A stretch of 42,864 nucleotides of DNA from Planctomycetota bacterium (GTDB taxonomy: Bacteria; Planctomycetota; UBA1135; GCA-002686595). The DNA lies in the NCBI GenBank assembly GCA_012959785.1, contig DUCM01000008.1, forward strand, positions 1 to 42,864, in the 5' to 3' direction. Numbering within the stretch: position 1 is the stretch's first letter; the number at the start of each line of letters is the position of its first letter. Below are positions 33,283 to 41,321 of the stretch, piece after piece. Under the pieces are notes generated by a model. That model was not told where the DNA came from and did no database searches. It was given only the letters and a program-made list of their open reading frames with translations. Position numbers and translations under genes: made by a program.

Positions 33283-35288
33283 ACATCGATCGAAGCGCCT
33301 TACCGCATACCTTCGGGCCCTGGTTTGCGCGCTTCGATGAGTTGACCGAGGTTCAGCGGCTCGCCATTCCACACATCCTGGCGGGCGGTGATGTATTGAT
33401 GTGTTCGGCTACCGCCACGGGCAAGACCGAGGCCTTCGCCGCGCCGGCGGCTGAGTTGGTGTTGCAGCACAAGCAGAGCGGCGTCAGCACCCTGGTGATC
33501 GCGCCCACGCGGGCCTTGACCAACGACCTCAAACGCCGCCTGGAAGCCCCGATGGCTTTGGTCGGCGTCTCACTGGGGCGCTACACCGGCGAGCACAAGG
33601 AAAAGGTCGCGGGCCAAATGCCCTCGGTGGTGGTGGCCACGCCAGAAGCGGTCGACTCGCTCCTGGCGCGCCGGCCCCAGGTTCTCGCGGGCACGCGCCA
33701 GGTCGTCTTGGACGAGATCCATGTGCTCGACAATACGCCCCGCGGCGATCAGTTGCGCATCCTGCTGCAACGCCTTGAAGGCGTCACGGGCACGCGGCCC
33801 CAGCGCATTGCCGCCAGCGCCACGGTGGATCAGCCCCAAGAACTCGGCCGTCGATACCTCAAGGACCCCGAGGTCGTTGTGGTGCCGGGCTTGCGTAAAA
33901 TACTCGGGCGCGCCTTTCATGGTGCTTCGCCAGCCCAGATGGCAGGACACCTCGAGGACCTCGCGGGTCACGGCTTCAAGAAGATCTTGGTGTTCTGCCG
34001 TAGTCGCAACCAGGTAGAGACCTACAGCGCCAAGTTGCACGGCAAAACGCGCTTTGGCGACGAGATTTTCGCTCACCACGGTTCACTGGCGAAAAAACTC
34101 CGCGAGCGCACCGAGCGGCTCTTTCAACATGCCCCAGCCGCGGTTTGCTTTGCCACTTTGACCCTCGAGATGGGCATCGATATCGGCACCGTGGACTATG
34201 TTCTGCTCGCAGGCGTGCCCGCCGATATTTCGAGTTTGCTACAGCGCATCGGCCGCGGCGGTCGGCGCGGAGACACCACACGCTGCGGCTACGCCGTCGA
34301 GGATGCGGGCGAGGCGCTGCTTTTTCGGACGATGTTTCTCCTGGGGAAACAGGGGCTTCTGTGTTCGCGGCCTTACGGTTTTCGGCCTTCGATTCTGGTG
34401 CAACAGGCCATGGTGCTCGCTTGTTCCCAGACCTTTGTGCAGAAGAGTGATCTTGAGGCCGCCCTGCCACCTGAGCTGCTTGAGGAGTTGGGACCCGGCG
34501 CCTGCGAGTCGATTCTCCGCTGCATGGTGGATGCCGATCTCCTCGAGCGCTCAGGTCGGGACCGCTATGTCCCCGGCGAGATTGCTGAAGAACGCTACGC
34601 CCGCGGGAACCTGCACTCCAACATTGATGATGTGCCCGGCGTCGATGTCATCGACCGCATGACCGGGGACATCGTGGGCCGGGTCACCAGCCTCGATTCA
34701 GGCCACATCGAGATAGGTGGCCGCGACCGCAAGATCATCAAGGCCTCCGACGACCGCGTGCTCACCGACGCAGCGCCCGGCGCGAGCCCTGCTCGCTTTC
34801 GCCCTTCGGCTTCGCCCAGTGTGTCCTTCACTCTCGCTCGAGCCGTGGTCGAGTCCATTGGCGTTTCAGAGGGCTGCTTGGGAGTTGTGGCGGAGGCGGG
34901 CACAACGATCTTGCTCCATGGTCTTGGAACCGTTGGCGCGTTGTTCTTGGTGGATGCTTGGAAGCGCCATTCTGTGGGTGGCCGGGTGTCGGCGTTCAGC
35001 CCCTACACCCTCAGCATCACGGGCGCTTGGCCGAGCGCGGACCAAACCGACCAACTTTTCGAATTGCTGCCCGAGGAGCTCGACCATTTTTTGCGCCAGC
35101 GCCTCGCCGGTTTGGCAAAGCTCGTGCAGGTCGGTCCTTGGCAGCGCGTCGTGCCTGAAGCCCTCATGTTGGATTCGGTCCAACGTTCATGCGGCCTGGA
35201 CGAGGTCTACAGCTTTCTCGAGGGCGCCCGCCTACAACCCATCGGGACCTCCGATCCCGAAACCCGCGCGGCAATTCTCGAGCTCTAG
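33279..35288 (+). CDS. Lhr/BrxHI-like superfamily 2 DNA helicase
   Basis: 669 aa, start overlapping the previous stop by 4 nt. SF2 motifs are complete: Q26, Walker A ATATGKTEAF (44-53), Ia APTRAL, DEIH box (145-148), motif III SAT (180-182), motif IV/V strands (ILVFCRSRNQVE, FATLTLEMGIDIG) and motif VI QRIGRGGRRGD (322-332). The 'CSATATGKTEAF' form and 'VPADISSLLQRIGRGGRRGD' resemble Lhr and the BrxHI helicases of type 2 BREX. The C-terminal half (340-669) contains winged-helix-like and beta-rich regions (LEELGPGACESILRCMVDAD) with no nuclease motif that I can see. It presumably translocates on or unwinds nucleic acid together with the two ATPases. Its TAG interleaves with the rnc stop. Confidence 0.88.
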   Translation: MNIDRSALPHTFGPWFARFDELTEVQRLAIPHILAGGDVLMCSATATGKTEAFAAPAAELVLQHKQSGVSTLVIAPTRALTNDLKRRLEAPMALVGVSLGRYTGEHKEKVAGQMPSVVVATPEAVDSLLARRPQVLAGTRQVVLDEIHVLDNTPRGDQLRILLQRLEGVTGTRPQRIAASATVDQPQELGRRYLKDPEVVVVPGLRKILGRAFHGASPAQMAGHLEDLAGHGFKKILVFCRSRNQVETYSAKLHGKTRFGDEIFAHHGSLAKKLRERTERLFQHAPAAVCFATLTLEMGIDIGTVDYVLLAGVPADISSLLQRIGRGGRRGDTTRCGYAVEDAGEALLFRTMFLLGKQGLLCSRPYGFRPSILVQQAMVLACSQTFVQKSDLEAALPPELLEELGPGACESILRCMVDADLLERSGRDRYVPGEIAEERYARGNLHSNIDDVPGVDVIDRMTGDIVGRVTSLDSGHIEIGGRDRKIIKASDDRVLTDAAPGASPARFRPSASPSVSFTLARAVVESIGVSEGCLGVVAEAGTTILLHGLGTVGALFLVDAWKRHSVGGRVSAFSPYTLSITGAWPSADQTDQLFELLPEELDHFLRQRLAGLAKLVQVGPWQRVVPEALMLDSVQRSCGLDEVYSFLEGARLQPIGTSDPETRAAILEL

Positions 35289-35935
35289 CCCTCACCCCAA
35301 ATTAAGAGCGCTTCGTGGGCGGCCCAGCGTTCGGCTTCCTTGAGCGTGCGTCCCCAGGCCGGGGGGAAGCAGCGGCCGCCGACCTCGGCGCTGACCAGGA
35401 AGGCGCGGGCATGGGCGCGGCCGAACTCGTCGATGACTCGGTAGGCGGGCGGTTCACCGAGTTCTCGCTGGGCTATTTGTTGCAACTCTTGCTTGGGGTT
35501 CTCCGGCGCCTGGGCGACCGCGGCCTGGGCCAGCGGCTCGGCCAGGGTCGCCAGGACGAAAGCCTGCGCCGCGTCGAGGCCCGCGTCGAGGTAGATCGCC
35601 CCCAACCAGGCCTCGTAGATGTTGGCCAGTACCGAACGCGGCAGAGCGCGGCCGCGCAAGCCAGCCCCGAAGCGCACAGGATCCGCGAGGCTGGCTTCAC
35701 GTGCGGCATCGGCCAGGGTTCGACGGGAAACGATGTCGGCCTTGAACTCGGTCAACTGCCCTTCGTCGAGGTCCGGATGGCGCTGGTAGAGCTCTTCCGC
35801 AACGATCAGGTCGAGCACCGTGTCGCCCAGGAACTCGAGGCGCTCATTATCCCGAGGAAGTCCTGTGGACGAGTGGGTCAAGGCCAACTCGCGCAGGCTC
35901 TCGTCCTGGAAATTGAAGGGGGTGGGCGTAGCCAT
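35285..35935 (-). CDS. rnc: Ribonuclease III
   Basis: 216 aa. The signature NERLEFLGD is at residues 30-38, followed by VLDLIVAEELY. The second metal region reads VLANIYEAWLGAIYLDAG: E108 is present, but the position equivalent to E. coli D114 is Asn (N105), a variant I recall also from some Bacteroidetes enzymes. A double-stranded-RNA-binding domain occupies about 145-214 (NPKQELQQIAQRELGEPPAY, LKEAERWAAHEALLIW). It cleaves double-stranded RNA in rRNA and mRNA processing. It lies convergent to the helicase, with stop codons sharing CTAG. Confidence 0.93.
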   Translation of the reverse strand: MATPTPFNFQDESLRELALTHSSTGLPRDNERLEFLGDTVLDLIVAEELYQRHPDLDEGQLTEFKADIVSRRTLADAAREASLADPVRFGAGLRGRALPRSVLANIYEAWLGAIYLDAGLDAAQAFVLATLAEPLAQAAVAQAPENPKQELQQIAQRELGEPPAYRVIDEFGRAHARAFLVSAEVGGRCFPPAWGRTLKEAERWAAHEALLIWGEG

Positions 35936-36069
35936 GTGCTTTGGACTCTAGCAACTCGCCGCGAAAGGTGTGGCAGAGCCTTGCCGTCCGGAGCAAGCAG
36001 GAGTAGGCCAAGAGACCGATTCAGGCAGCACGCTTGCTGTCATCCCCTGAGAAGTCAGAATGGAAAGCC

Positions 36070-36264
36070 ATGAGTGCTGACTACACACCCCGCGAGCACG
36101 ATCACAAAATCGAGCCCTTGTTCGAGGCCGTGCGCGGCTTGGCGGAGGACGAGGAGGCTCCCGCCAGCCCCGCTCGCCGCGAGGCCTGGGCGTCGGTTTG
36201 GGTGCCCCTCGTCGGCCTTGCGAGTGCCATCCTGGTTTGGTTTTTATATCGGCTCTTCCAGTGA
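36070..36264 (+). CDS. Small single-pass membrane protein
   Basis: 64 aa from the ATG at 36070 (GGAAAG upstream). The N-terminal part is hydrophilic (SADYTPREHDHKIEPLFEAV, RGLAEDEEAPASPARREAW) and the last 20 residues form one membrane helix (WVPLVGLASAILVWFLYRLF). It overlaps the GTG of the next gene by 4 nt (GTGA), so the pair is translationally coupled; it may anchor or accompany the PDZ/toroid protein. No family recognised. Confidence 0.6.
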   Translation: MSADYTPREHDHKIEPLFEAVRGLAEDEEAPASPARREAWASVWVPLVGLASAILVWFLYRLFQ

Positions 36265-38222
36265 GTGTTGTGCCCTTGCTGCACTGCGAGGTGACGGCTC
36301 GCTCGCTGCTTTTCGCTCTCGCCTTGTGCGGCGGTGCGAGGCCTTGTCTAGCCGCTGATTCCATCGGAATTCCGAACTCGAGTTTCACAGAAACTCCCGG
36401 CGAGGAGGGGGCTGACTGGCAGCTCACAGGAGGCGCCTGGTTGCACCAGGCGCCGCTACCATTCGCAGAGGCGCTAGTTCTCGAGCCCGGCAGTGTGCTC
36501 GAGATTCCCGTGCACCTGCCACAAGCCCCTGAGAAACCCGACATCGCCCCGCAAGGTTGGTACGCCGTAGCCTCGGTCGAGGTCCTCGGTATTCTGGGCG
36601 GCGAGCGAGGCGAATTGGTCCTCAGCCTCCGGAGTGACGAGTCGAGCAGCCATGCCATCGTCACGACCCCGGCGCCCCTGCGAGAGAACGGGCTGGAAGA
36701 GCCGGCGACCGGCGAGACTCAAGCGAGTGCGTCGCGGCTGTGGCTGCGCATTCCCCCAAAGGCGCTGATGCAGGCGGCGGTCGATCCTTTGCAACTTGTG
36801 CTGCAAGTCAAGGGCGCAGCCTCGGTGGTAGTCGATGACTTGCGCTTCGAACGCTTTCACACGAGCCCAAAGCGCTCGCTGCTCGGAAAATCTAACGGCT
36901 TCAACGGACCGGATCTAATCGGAGCGGGCCTGTTGGGTTTTGGCGCCCTGACTGAACATGGCTGCACGAGCTTCTCGATCCTCGAAGTGCGCGCGCAAGG
37001 GCCAGCAGCTCGTGCGGGACTGGTGGCTGGCGATCTCGTGGTGGCTATCGATGGCCGGCCCCTTCCGCAGTCGAGTCTAGCCCCTGGCTGGGACTGGTTT
37101 CGTTCGAGCAACGAGGCCCGGCTCGGCCGTTCGATAGAAGCTGCCCTGGAAGCAGGCCGACCCAGAGTGACCCTGGGGCTCCTGCGTTCCGATGGCTTGC
37201 GAGACATCGAGGTGAAGTTGCCCTTGAAAGGTAGCCTGCGCGATGGCTTTCCCCTGGGTGGCAAACTGGGCCAGAGGTGGCGCGACGATCTCATCGAATG
37301 GACCGTGGCGCACCAGCTTGAGAATGGTAGCTGGCCCGGGACCCGCGCGGTCAATCCCGCGCTGGGCGGCCTGGCCTTGCTGGGAACCCGAGATCCGCGT
37401 CACAAGCGACGCATCAAGAGATGCGTCAAGTTCTTATTGGCTGCTAATCCCCACCCGCGCGAGATGGGGGGGCTGGCCTACTGGGCAGTTGCTTTTCACG
37501 GCATCTTCTTCGCCGAGTACTACCTCGCCAGCGGAGACGAGCGCGTCCTCGAGTGGATGCGCGAGGCTTCGAGTTGGTTGATTGAAACCACCCACGAGTG
37601 CAAGTGGGGCATGCAGGCCTTCGGCCACGGACCCGATGGATTGCCCTACGACAACAAGGCGCTCATGGCGCCCGCGGCGCATCTGCTCGTGTACGACGCT
37701 CTGGCGCGCAAGTGCGGCGTGGAGTCGAGAATCTGGGAGCACATCGAGGACTTCGTCGTGCATTCCTGGTCCGATCCGGCGAGCGGCGGGCACGGTGCCA
37801 TGGGATACAACGCTGCGAGTAAGGACAAGACACAGTTTTGGTCGCGCTCGGGGCTGACTGCTCTGGCCGCCACATTGCGCGGCGAGACCGGTGCCATGCG
37901 CCACAGCCTGTGCTTGATTATGGCCGAACGACATCCTTGGATGCTCAACAGCCACGCCTATGGTGAACCGGGGGCGGCTCTGGGACTCTTGGGTCTGGCC
38001 TTGGCGCAGCGGCCATCCTTCGACAGCGTTATGCCAAAGTGGCGTTGGCGATTCTTGAGCAGTTGGGAGCCCGGCTTTGGCCTGCGCTATTCAACGCCCC
38101 ACATGGGCGCACCGTACATGGGCCAGGAGAGCATCGTAAATCTCGCCTACGCCGTGTTGTGTGCCGTTGAAAATCGCGGACTCGTCGTGGCCGGAGGCCA
38201 ACCCAAGCGCTGGCTACGCTAG
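36261..38222 (+). CDS. Exported PDZ and terpenoid-cyclase-toroid protein
   Basis: 653 aa from the GTG at 36261, chosen because it overlaps the previous stop by 4 nt and gives a signal peptide (TARSLLFALALCGGARPCLA). An N-terminal beta-rich, jellyroll-like region (PNSSFTETPGEEGADWQLTG) is followed by a PDZ domain at about 215-330 (ILEVRAQGPAARAGLVAGDL, VVAIDGRPL) and a toroid of helical repeats from about 340 (TVAHQLENGSWPGTRAVNPA, GGLALLGTRDPRHKRRIKRC). I recall the PDZ-plus-toroid layout from planctomycete proteins with a DUF6288 tag. It shares the toroid theme with the two tandem paralogues at 18.7-22.0 kb, but not their membrane anchor. Function unknown. Confidence 0.78.
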   Translation: MSVVPLLHCEVTARSLLFALALCGGARPCLAADSIGIPNSSFTETPGEEGADWQLTGGAWLHQAPLPFAEALVLEPGSVLEIPVHLPQAPEKPDIAPQGWYAVASVEVLGILGGERGELVLSLRSDESSSHAIVTTPAPLRENGLEEPATGETQASASRLWLRIPPKALMQAAVDPLQLVLQVKGAASVVVDDLRFERFHTSPKRSLLGKSNGFNGPDLIGAGLLGFGALTEHGCTSFSILEVRAQGPAARAGLVAGDLVVAIDGRPLPQSSLAPGWDWFRSSNEARLGRSIEAALEAGRPRVTLGLLRSDGLRDIEVKLPLKGSLRDGFPLGGKLGQRWRDDLIEWTVAHQLENGSWPGTRAVNPALGGLALLGTRDPRHKRRIKRCVKFLLAANPHPREMGGLAYWAVAFHGIFFAEYYLASGDERVLEWMREASSWLIETTHECKWGMQAFGHGPDGLPYDNKALMAPAAHLLVYDALARKCGVESRIWEHIEDFVVHSWSDPASGGHGAMGYNAASKDKTQFWSRSGLTALAATLRGETGAMRHSLCLIMAERHPWMLNSHAYGEPGAALGLLGLALAQRPSFDSVMPKWRWRFLSSWEPGFGLRYSTPHMGAPYMGQESIVNLAYAVLCAVENRGLVVAGGQPKRWLR

Positions 38223-39436
38223 CTTGGGCCGGCAGGGTCGCCCAAGGTCGTGATCGGATTGTTGCCGGTGAGGCGTTCGAACTCGCCCTCGGCGAAGCGG
38301 TCGGTCATACCGGCGAGGTAATCACACACTGCCCGCTCGCGGCCCACTTCCTCGGCCCATTCGCGGTACCACAAGGCCATTTCGTTTGGATCCCTGTTGT
38401 AGGCCTCGAACAGGCCATCCAAGAGGCGCCGCGCATAGCGTGAAAACTCCTGCAGGCGGGCGTGGTGGTAGACGCGTTCCCAGAGGAACTGGTGCAACTC
38501 GCCCACGAGACTCTTCAGTTCGTCGCTGTGGCGGATCAGCATCGTGTCGTGAGCCCGGGCCGCTCCGGGCGAGTCGATGGCGGCTTGCGTACAGAGGGCT
38601 CGCGAGGTTTCCATCAAGTCCGTGATGCACGACCCGATGAGTTGGTTGGTTACCCGTTGCCGGCGCAGGTTGTCGTCGTTGCTCTCTTCGAGAAAGCCAG
38701 GATGGCGGGCACGCACTTCATCAGCGGAGCGGCTCCAGAGCTCGACATGGCTGGCGATGTCGTCTTCGCTGAAAATGCCATTGGCCAGACCGTCCTGGAT
38801 GTCGTGCATGTTGTAGGCAGTGGAGTCCGCCATGTCGACTACTTGGGCCTCGAGCAGAGCCTGGCGCGGCTTGGGCCGGAACTCATCGGGCCAGTCTTTG
38901 TCGCTTTCGTGCTTGAGCAACGACTCGCGCACTTCGCGGGTGAGATTGAGTCCCACGAAGTCGGGATGGCGGCGTTCGAGCAAATCCACCACGCGCAGCA
39001 CTTGGGCGTTATGGCGAAAGCCATCGTAATCGCCCATGAGTTCGTTGAGGGCGTCTTCGCCGCGGTGACCGAAGGGTGGGTGGCCGATGTCGTGGGCCAG
39101 GGCGATGGATTCGAGCAGGGGTTCGTTCAATCCCAGGGAGTTGCCGATCGAGCGCGCTACCTGGCAAACCTCCAGGCTGTGAGAGAGTCGCGTGCGCTGG
39201 TGGTCAGCTTCGCGGTTGATGAAAACCTGGGTCTTGTACATCAAGCGTCGGAAAGCCGTGCAGTGCACGATGCGATCGCGATCGCGTTCCCATGCTGTGC
39301 GTAGGGGGTCGGGATCTTCGGCGTGGCGGCGGCCCAGACTGTCCGCGCTTTGCGCGGCGAAGGGAGCGAGTTGCAAGGCTTCGCGGGCCGTCTTGGCGGC
39401 GCCGTCGACAAGCTGCGGTAGGGGGTTGGTGGGCAT
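38219..39436 (-). CDS. dgt: Deoxyguanosinetriphosphate triphosphohydrolase-like protein (HD superfamily)
   Basis: 405 aa from the ATG at 39436, which gives the usual distance to the conserved entry motif (WERDRDRIVHCTAFRRL); the frame is open upstream to 39592, but that part overlaps the divergent gene's leader. HD metal ligands: H86 in TRLSHSLEV and H115-D116 in IALAHDIGHPPFGHRGE; later D residues in VVDMADSTAYNMHD complete the site. Such enzymes hydrolyse dGTP or other dNTPs to the nucleoside and triphosphate; members of the family limit phage replication in some bacteria. The stop shares CTAG with the toroid gene. It stands close to, but is not co-transcribed with, the ATPase/helicase operon. 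Confidence 0.92.
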   Translation of the reverse strand: MPTNPLPQLVDGAAKTAREALQLAPFAAQSADSLGRRHAEDPDPLRTAWERDRDRIVHCTAFRRLMYKTQVFINREADHQRTRLSHSLEVCQVARSIGNSLGLNEPLLESIALAHDIGHPPFGHRGEDALNELMGDYDGFRHNAQVLRVVDLLERRHPDFVGLNLTREVRESLLKHESDKDWPDEFRPKPRQALLEAQVVDMADSTAYNMHDIQDGLANGIFSEDDIASHVELWSRSADEVRARHPGFLEESNDDNLRRQRVTNQLIGSCITDLMETSRALCTQAAIDSPGAARAHDTMLIRHSDELKSLVGELHQFLWERVYHHARLQEFSRYARRLLDGLFEAYNRDPNEMALWYREWAEEVGRERAVCDYLAGMTDRFAEGEFERLTGNNPITTLGDPAGPS

Positions 39437-39516
39437 CAATTTAGGTAGCGAGGATGGGCTGGCGGGCCTTTCCTGGGTTGACGCCCGAGCTTCCTCGGGG
39501 CCCATCCTACCCTCTG

Positions 39517-39546
39517 TTGGGGTCCCGGCGGGGTCTGCGCTATACT
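39517..39546 (+). promoter_or_regulatory. Candidate sigma-70-type promoter for the acyl-CoA dehydrogenase
   Basis: TTGGGG (39517-39522) and TATACT (39541-39546) are separated by 18 nt and lie 66 nt upstream of the ATG at 39613. The -10 box is a good match; the -35 box matches only its TTG. Confidence 0.4.
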
Positions 39547-39612
39547 CTTCGGCTTCCTCATTGCTGACCACTCCGCCCCACGCCCGTGCCACAGGCCACT
39601 GACCCGCTTCCC

Positions 39613-40857
39613 ATGAACATCGTTTTCAGCCATCAGGCGGACGAACTCGCCGCCACTGCGCGCAAGATCGCTGACGAGTATGTCCGCCCCCAGGCGGCCA
39701 AGCATGACAAGGCCCAGGAGTACAACTACGAGGCGGCCAAGGCTGTCGCCGATGCGGGTCTCTTTGCCACCTTCATCCCCAAGCGCTACGGCGGCAGCGA
39801 AGCCGGCATCCTGGCCCTTGCGCGGGTGACCGAGGAGCTGGCCCGCGCCGATTCGGGCTTTGGCGTGGCCTTCGCCGTCAACGCCCTGGGTTCCTTCCCG
39901 ATCATCCTTGGTGGCACCGAGGAGCAGAAACAGGAGTGGCTGCCAAAAATCGCTTGCGGCGAAAAGTTCGTGGCCTTCTGCCTCAGCGAAAAATACGCCG
40001 GCTCCGACGCCCAGGGCCTGGCTGTCACCGCTGTCGAAGATGGTGACGACTACATCATCAATGGCGAGAAAAAGTGGACCACCAACGGCGGCATCGCGGA
40101 CTACTACACCGTCTTCTGCGTCACCGACGCCAATTCCAAATCGCGTCGCATCAGCGCCATCATGGTGGAAAAGGACACCCCTGGGTTTTCGGTCAAGAAG
40201 ATCGAGGACAAAATGGGGATCCGCTGTGTGCCTGTGGTCGAAACGCACTTTGATCATGTGCGCGTGCCCAAGCGCAACATGATCGGGGGCTGCCCCGGCA
40301 TGGGCTTCAAGCACGCCATGGCGACCCTCGACCACGCTCGCCCGGGTGTTGCCGCCCAGGCCGTGGGCGCGGCCCAGGGAGCTCTCGATCTGGCCTTGGT
40401 CTACGCCAGCCGCCGCAAGCAATTCGGCGCGCCGATTTCATCACACCAGATGGTCCAGCAGATGCTGGCTGACATGGCTACCGAAACCGAGGCCGCCCGT
40501 TGGTTGGTCTACCGAGCCGCCGCGGGCCTCGACGACGACCCCACCGACGCGACCAACTCCAAGCTGGCCGCCATGGCCAAGTGCTACGCCACGGACAACG
40601 CCATGAAGGTCGCCACCGACGCCGTGCAGATCTTCGGCGGCTACGGTTTCATGGAGGACTACCCCGTGGCCAAGTACTTCCGCGATGCCAAGATCCTGCA
40701 AATCTACGAGGGCACCAACCAGGTCCAGCGCATGGTCATCGCCCGCCACTTGACACGCACGGTCAAGAACCTCGGTCATCTCGATGAGTTCATCCCCACC
40801 GAGACCCAACTGACCTACACCGAGCCCGGCCAGGCGGTGGTGAATCAGAATACATAG
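39613..40857 (+). CDS. Acyl-CoA dehydrogenase
   Basis: 414 aa from the ATG at 39613 (the frame also has a GTG at 39586). Signature motifs: AFCLSEKYAGSDAQGL, KKWTTNGGIADYYTVF and, near the end, ILQIYEGTNQVQRMVIARHL, where E366 is the catalytic base that abstracts the alpha proton; FGGYGFMEDYPVAKYFRDAK is the typical FAD-domain helix. The FAD enzyme oxidises acyl-CoA to trans-2-enoyl-CoA; short/branched or medium-chain substrates fit the E position, but specificity cannot be read. There is no neighbouring ETF or enoyl-CoA hydratase gene. A strong hairpin follows the stop. Confidence 0.93.
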   Translation: MNIVFSHQADELAATARKIADEYVRPQAAKHDKAQEYNYEAAKAVADAGLFATFIPKRYGGSEAGILALARVTEELARADSGFGVAFAVNALGSFPIILGGTEEQKQEWLPKIACGEKFVAFCLSEKYAGSDAQGLAVTAVEDGDDYIINGEKKWTTNGGIADYYTVFCVTDANSKSRRISAIMVEKDTPGFSVKKIEDKMGIRCVPVVETHFDHVRVPKRNMIGGCPGMGFKHAMATLDHARPGVAAQAVGAAQGALDLALVYASRRKQFGAPISSHQMVQQMLADMATETEAARWLVYRAAAGLDDDPTDATNSKLAAMAKCYATDNAMKVATDAVQIFGGYGFMEDYPVAKYFRDAKILQIYEGTNQVQRMVIARHLTRTVKNLGHLDEFIPTETQLTYTEPGQAVVNQNT

Positions 40858-40888
40858 GCGTGGGCGTCGGAGAGACCGCGCCCACGCC
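40857..40888 (+). terminator. Strong hairpin at the acyl-CoA dehydrogenase stop
   Basis: GGCGTGGGCG (40857-40866) pairs perfectly with CGCCCACGCC (40879-40888) around a 12-nt loop and starts at the last base of the TAG. There is no U tract, so it is a probable but non-canonical terminator. Confidence 0.55.
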
Positions 40889-40940
40889 CTGATTGCTGAG
40901 GGCAGTTCAGTGTCGGTGAACCTCCCTCTCGCTCAACTAG

Positions 40941-41279
40941 CTAATTTGGACAGGCTACGGTCTTGAAGTCCTCAACATGGCCGCTGTTCATCCACTCCCC
41001 GCAGACACAACTCAGAGGGATGCCGGTTTCGATCCCTGGAATGATCAGACCCCCGCATTGGCAACTGCGAGTCTGAACCGGGAGGTTTGAGTCCGGTACG
41101 CACATGTGGCCAGGGTTTGGGGCGCCCTGGCATGTTTGGTGGGCGGGCGTCCTGGTTTGCAGTTCGTGGCAGCGCGCACCAATGATGGAGCCACCGAAGC
41201 CGAAAATCTGGATTCCAAGGCCGCACCTTGGCGAACCGCCAGACTTGGTGGTTGCGGGAGCCAGCACCGAATGCCCCAA
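40941..41279 (-). CDS. Doubtful cysteine-rich small protein
   Basis: 112 aa starting with TTG at 41279 (an in-frame GTG is five codons in; an in-frame stop lies 24 nt upstream). It has eight cysteines, most in the C-terminal half (SCQCGG, SCVCGEWMNSG), a possible metal or disulfide pattern. There is no signal peptide, which is odd for a disulfide protein, and the start is weak. It fills the 40858-41321 spacer, downstream of the helical-repeat gene on the same strand. It may be a real small protein, a truncated one, or chance. Confidence 0.3.
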   Translation of the reverse strand: MGHSVLAPATTKSGGSPRCGLGIQIFGFGGSIIGARCHELQTRTPAHQTCQGAPNPGHMCVPDSNLPVQTRSCQCGGLIIPGIETGIPLSCVCGEWMNSGHVEDFKTVACPN

Positions 41280-41321
41280 GTCTCTCCCGCGGTCGAAGAA
41301 GGGCTATCTTCAAGTGAAGAA

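Noticed and set aside
29595..35288. Complete BREX system
   Set aside because: Only BrxD-like and BrxHI-like proteins are present; PglX, PglZ, BrxA, BrxB and BrxC are not seen in the window.
39437..40422. Minus-strand open frame opposite the acyl-CoA dehydrogenase
   Set aside because: Antisense to a gene with a complete acyl-CoA dehydrogenase signature; no independent evidence.
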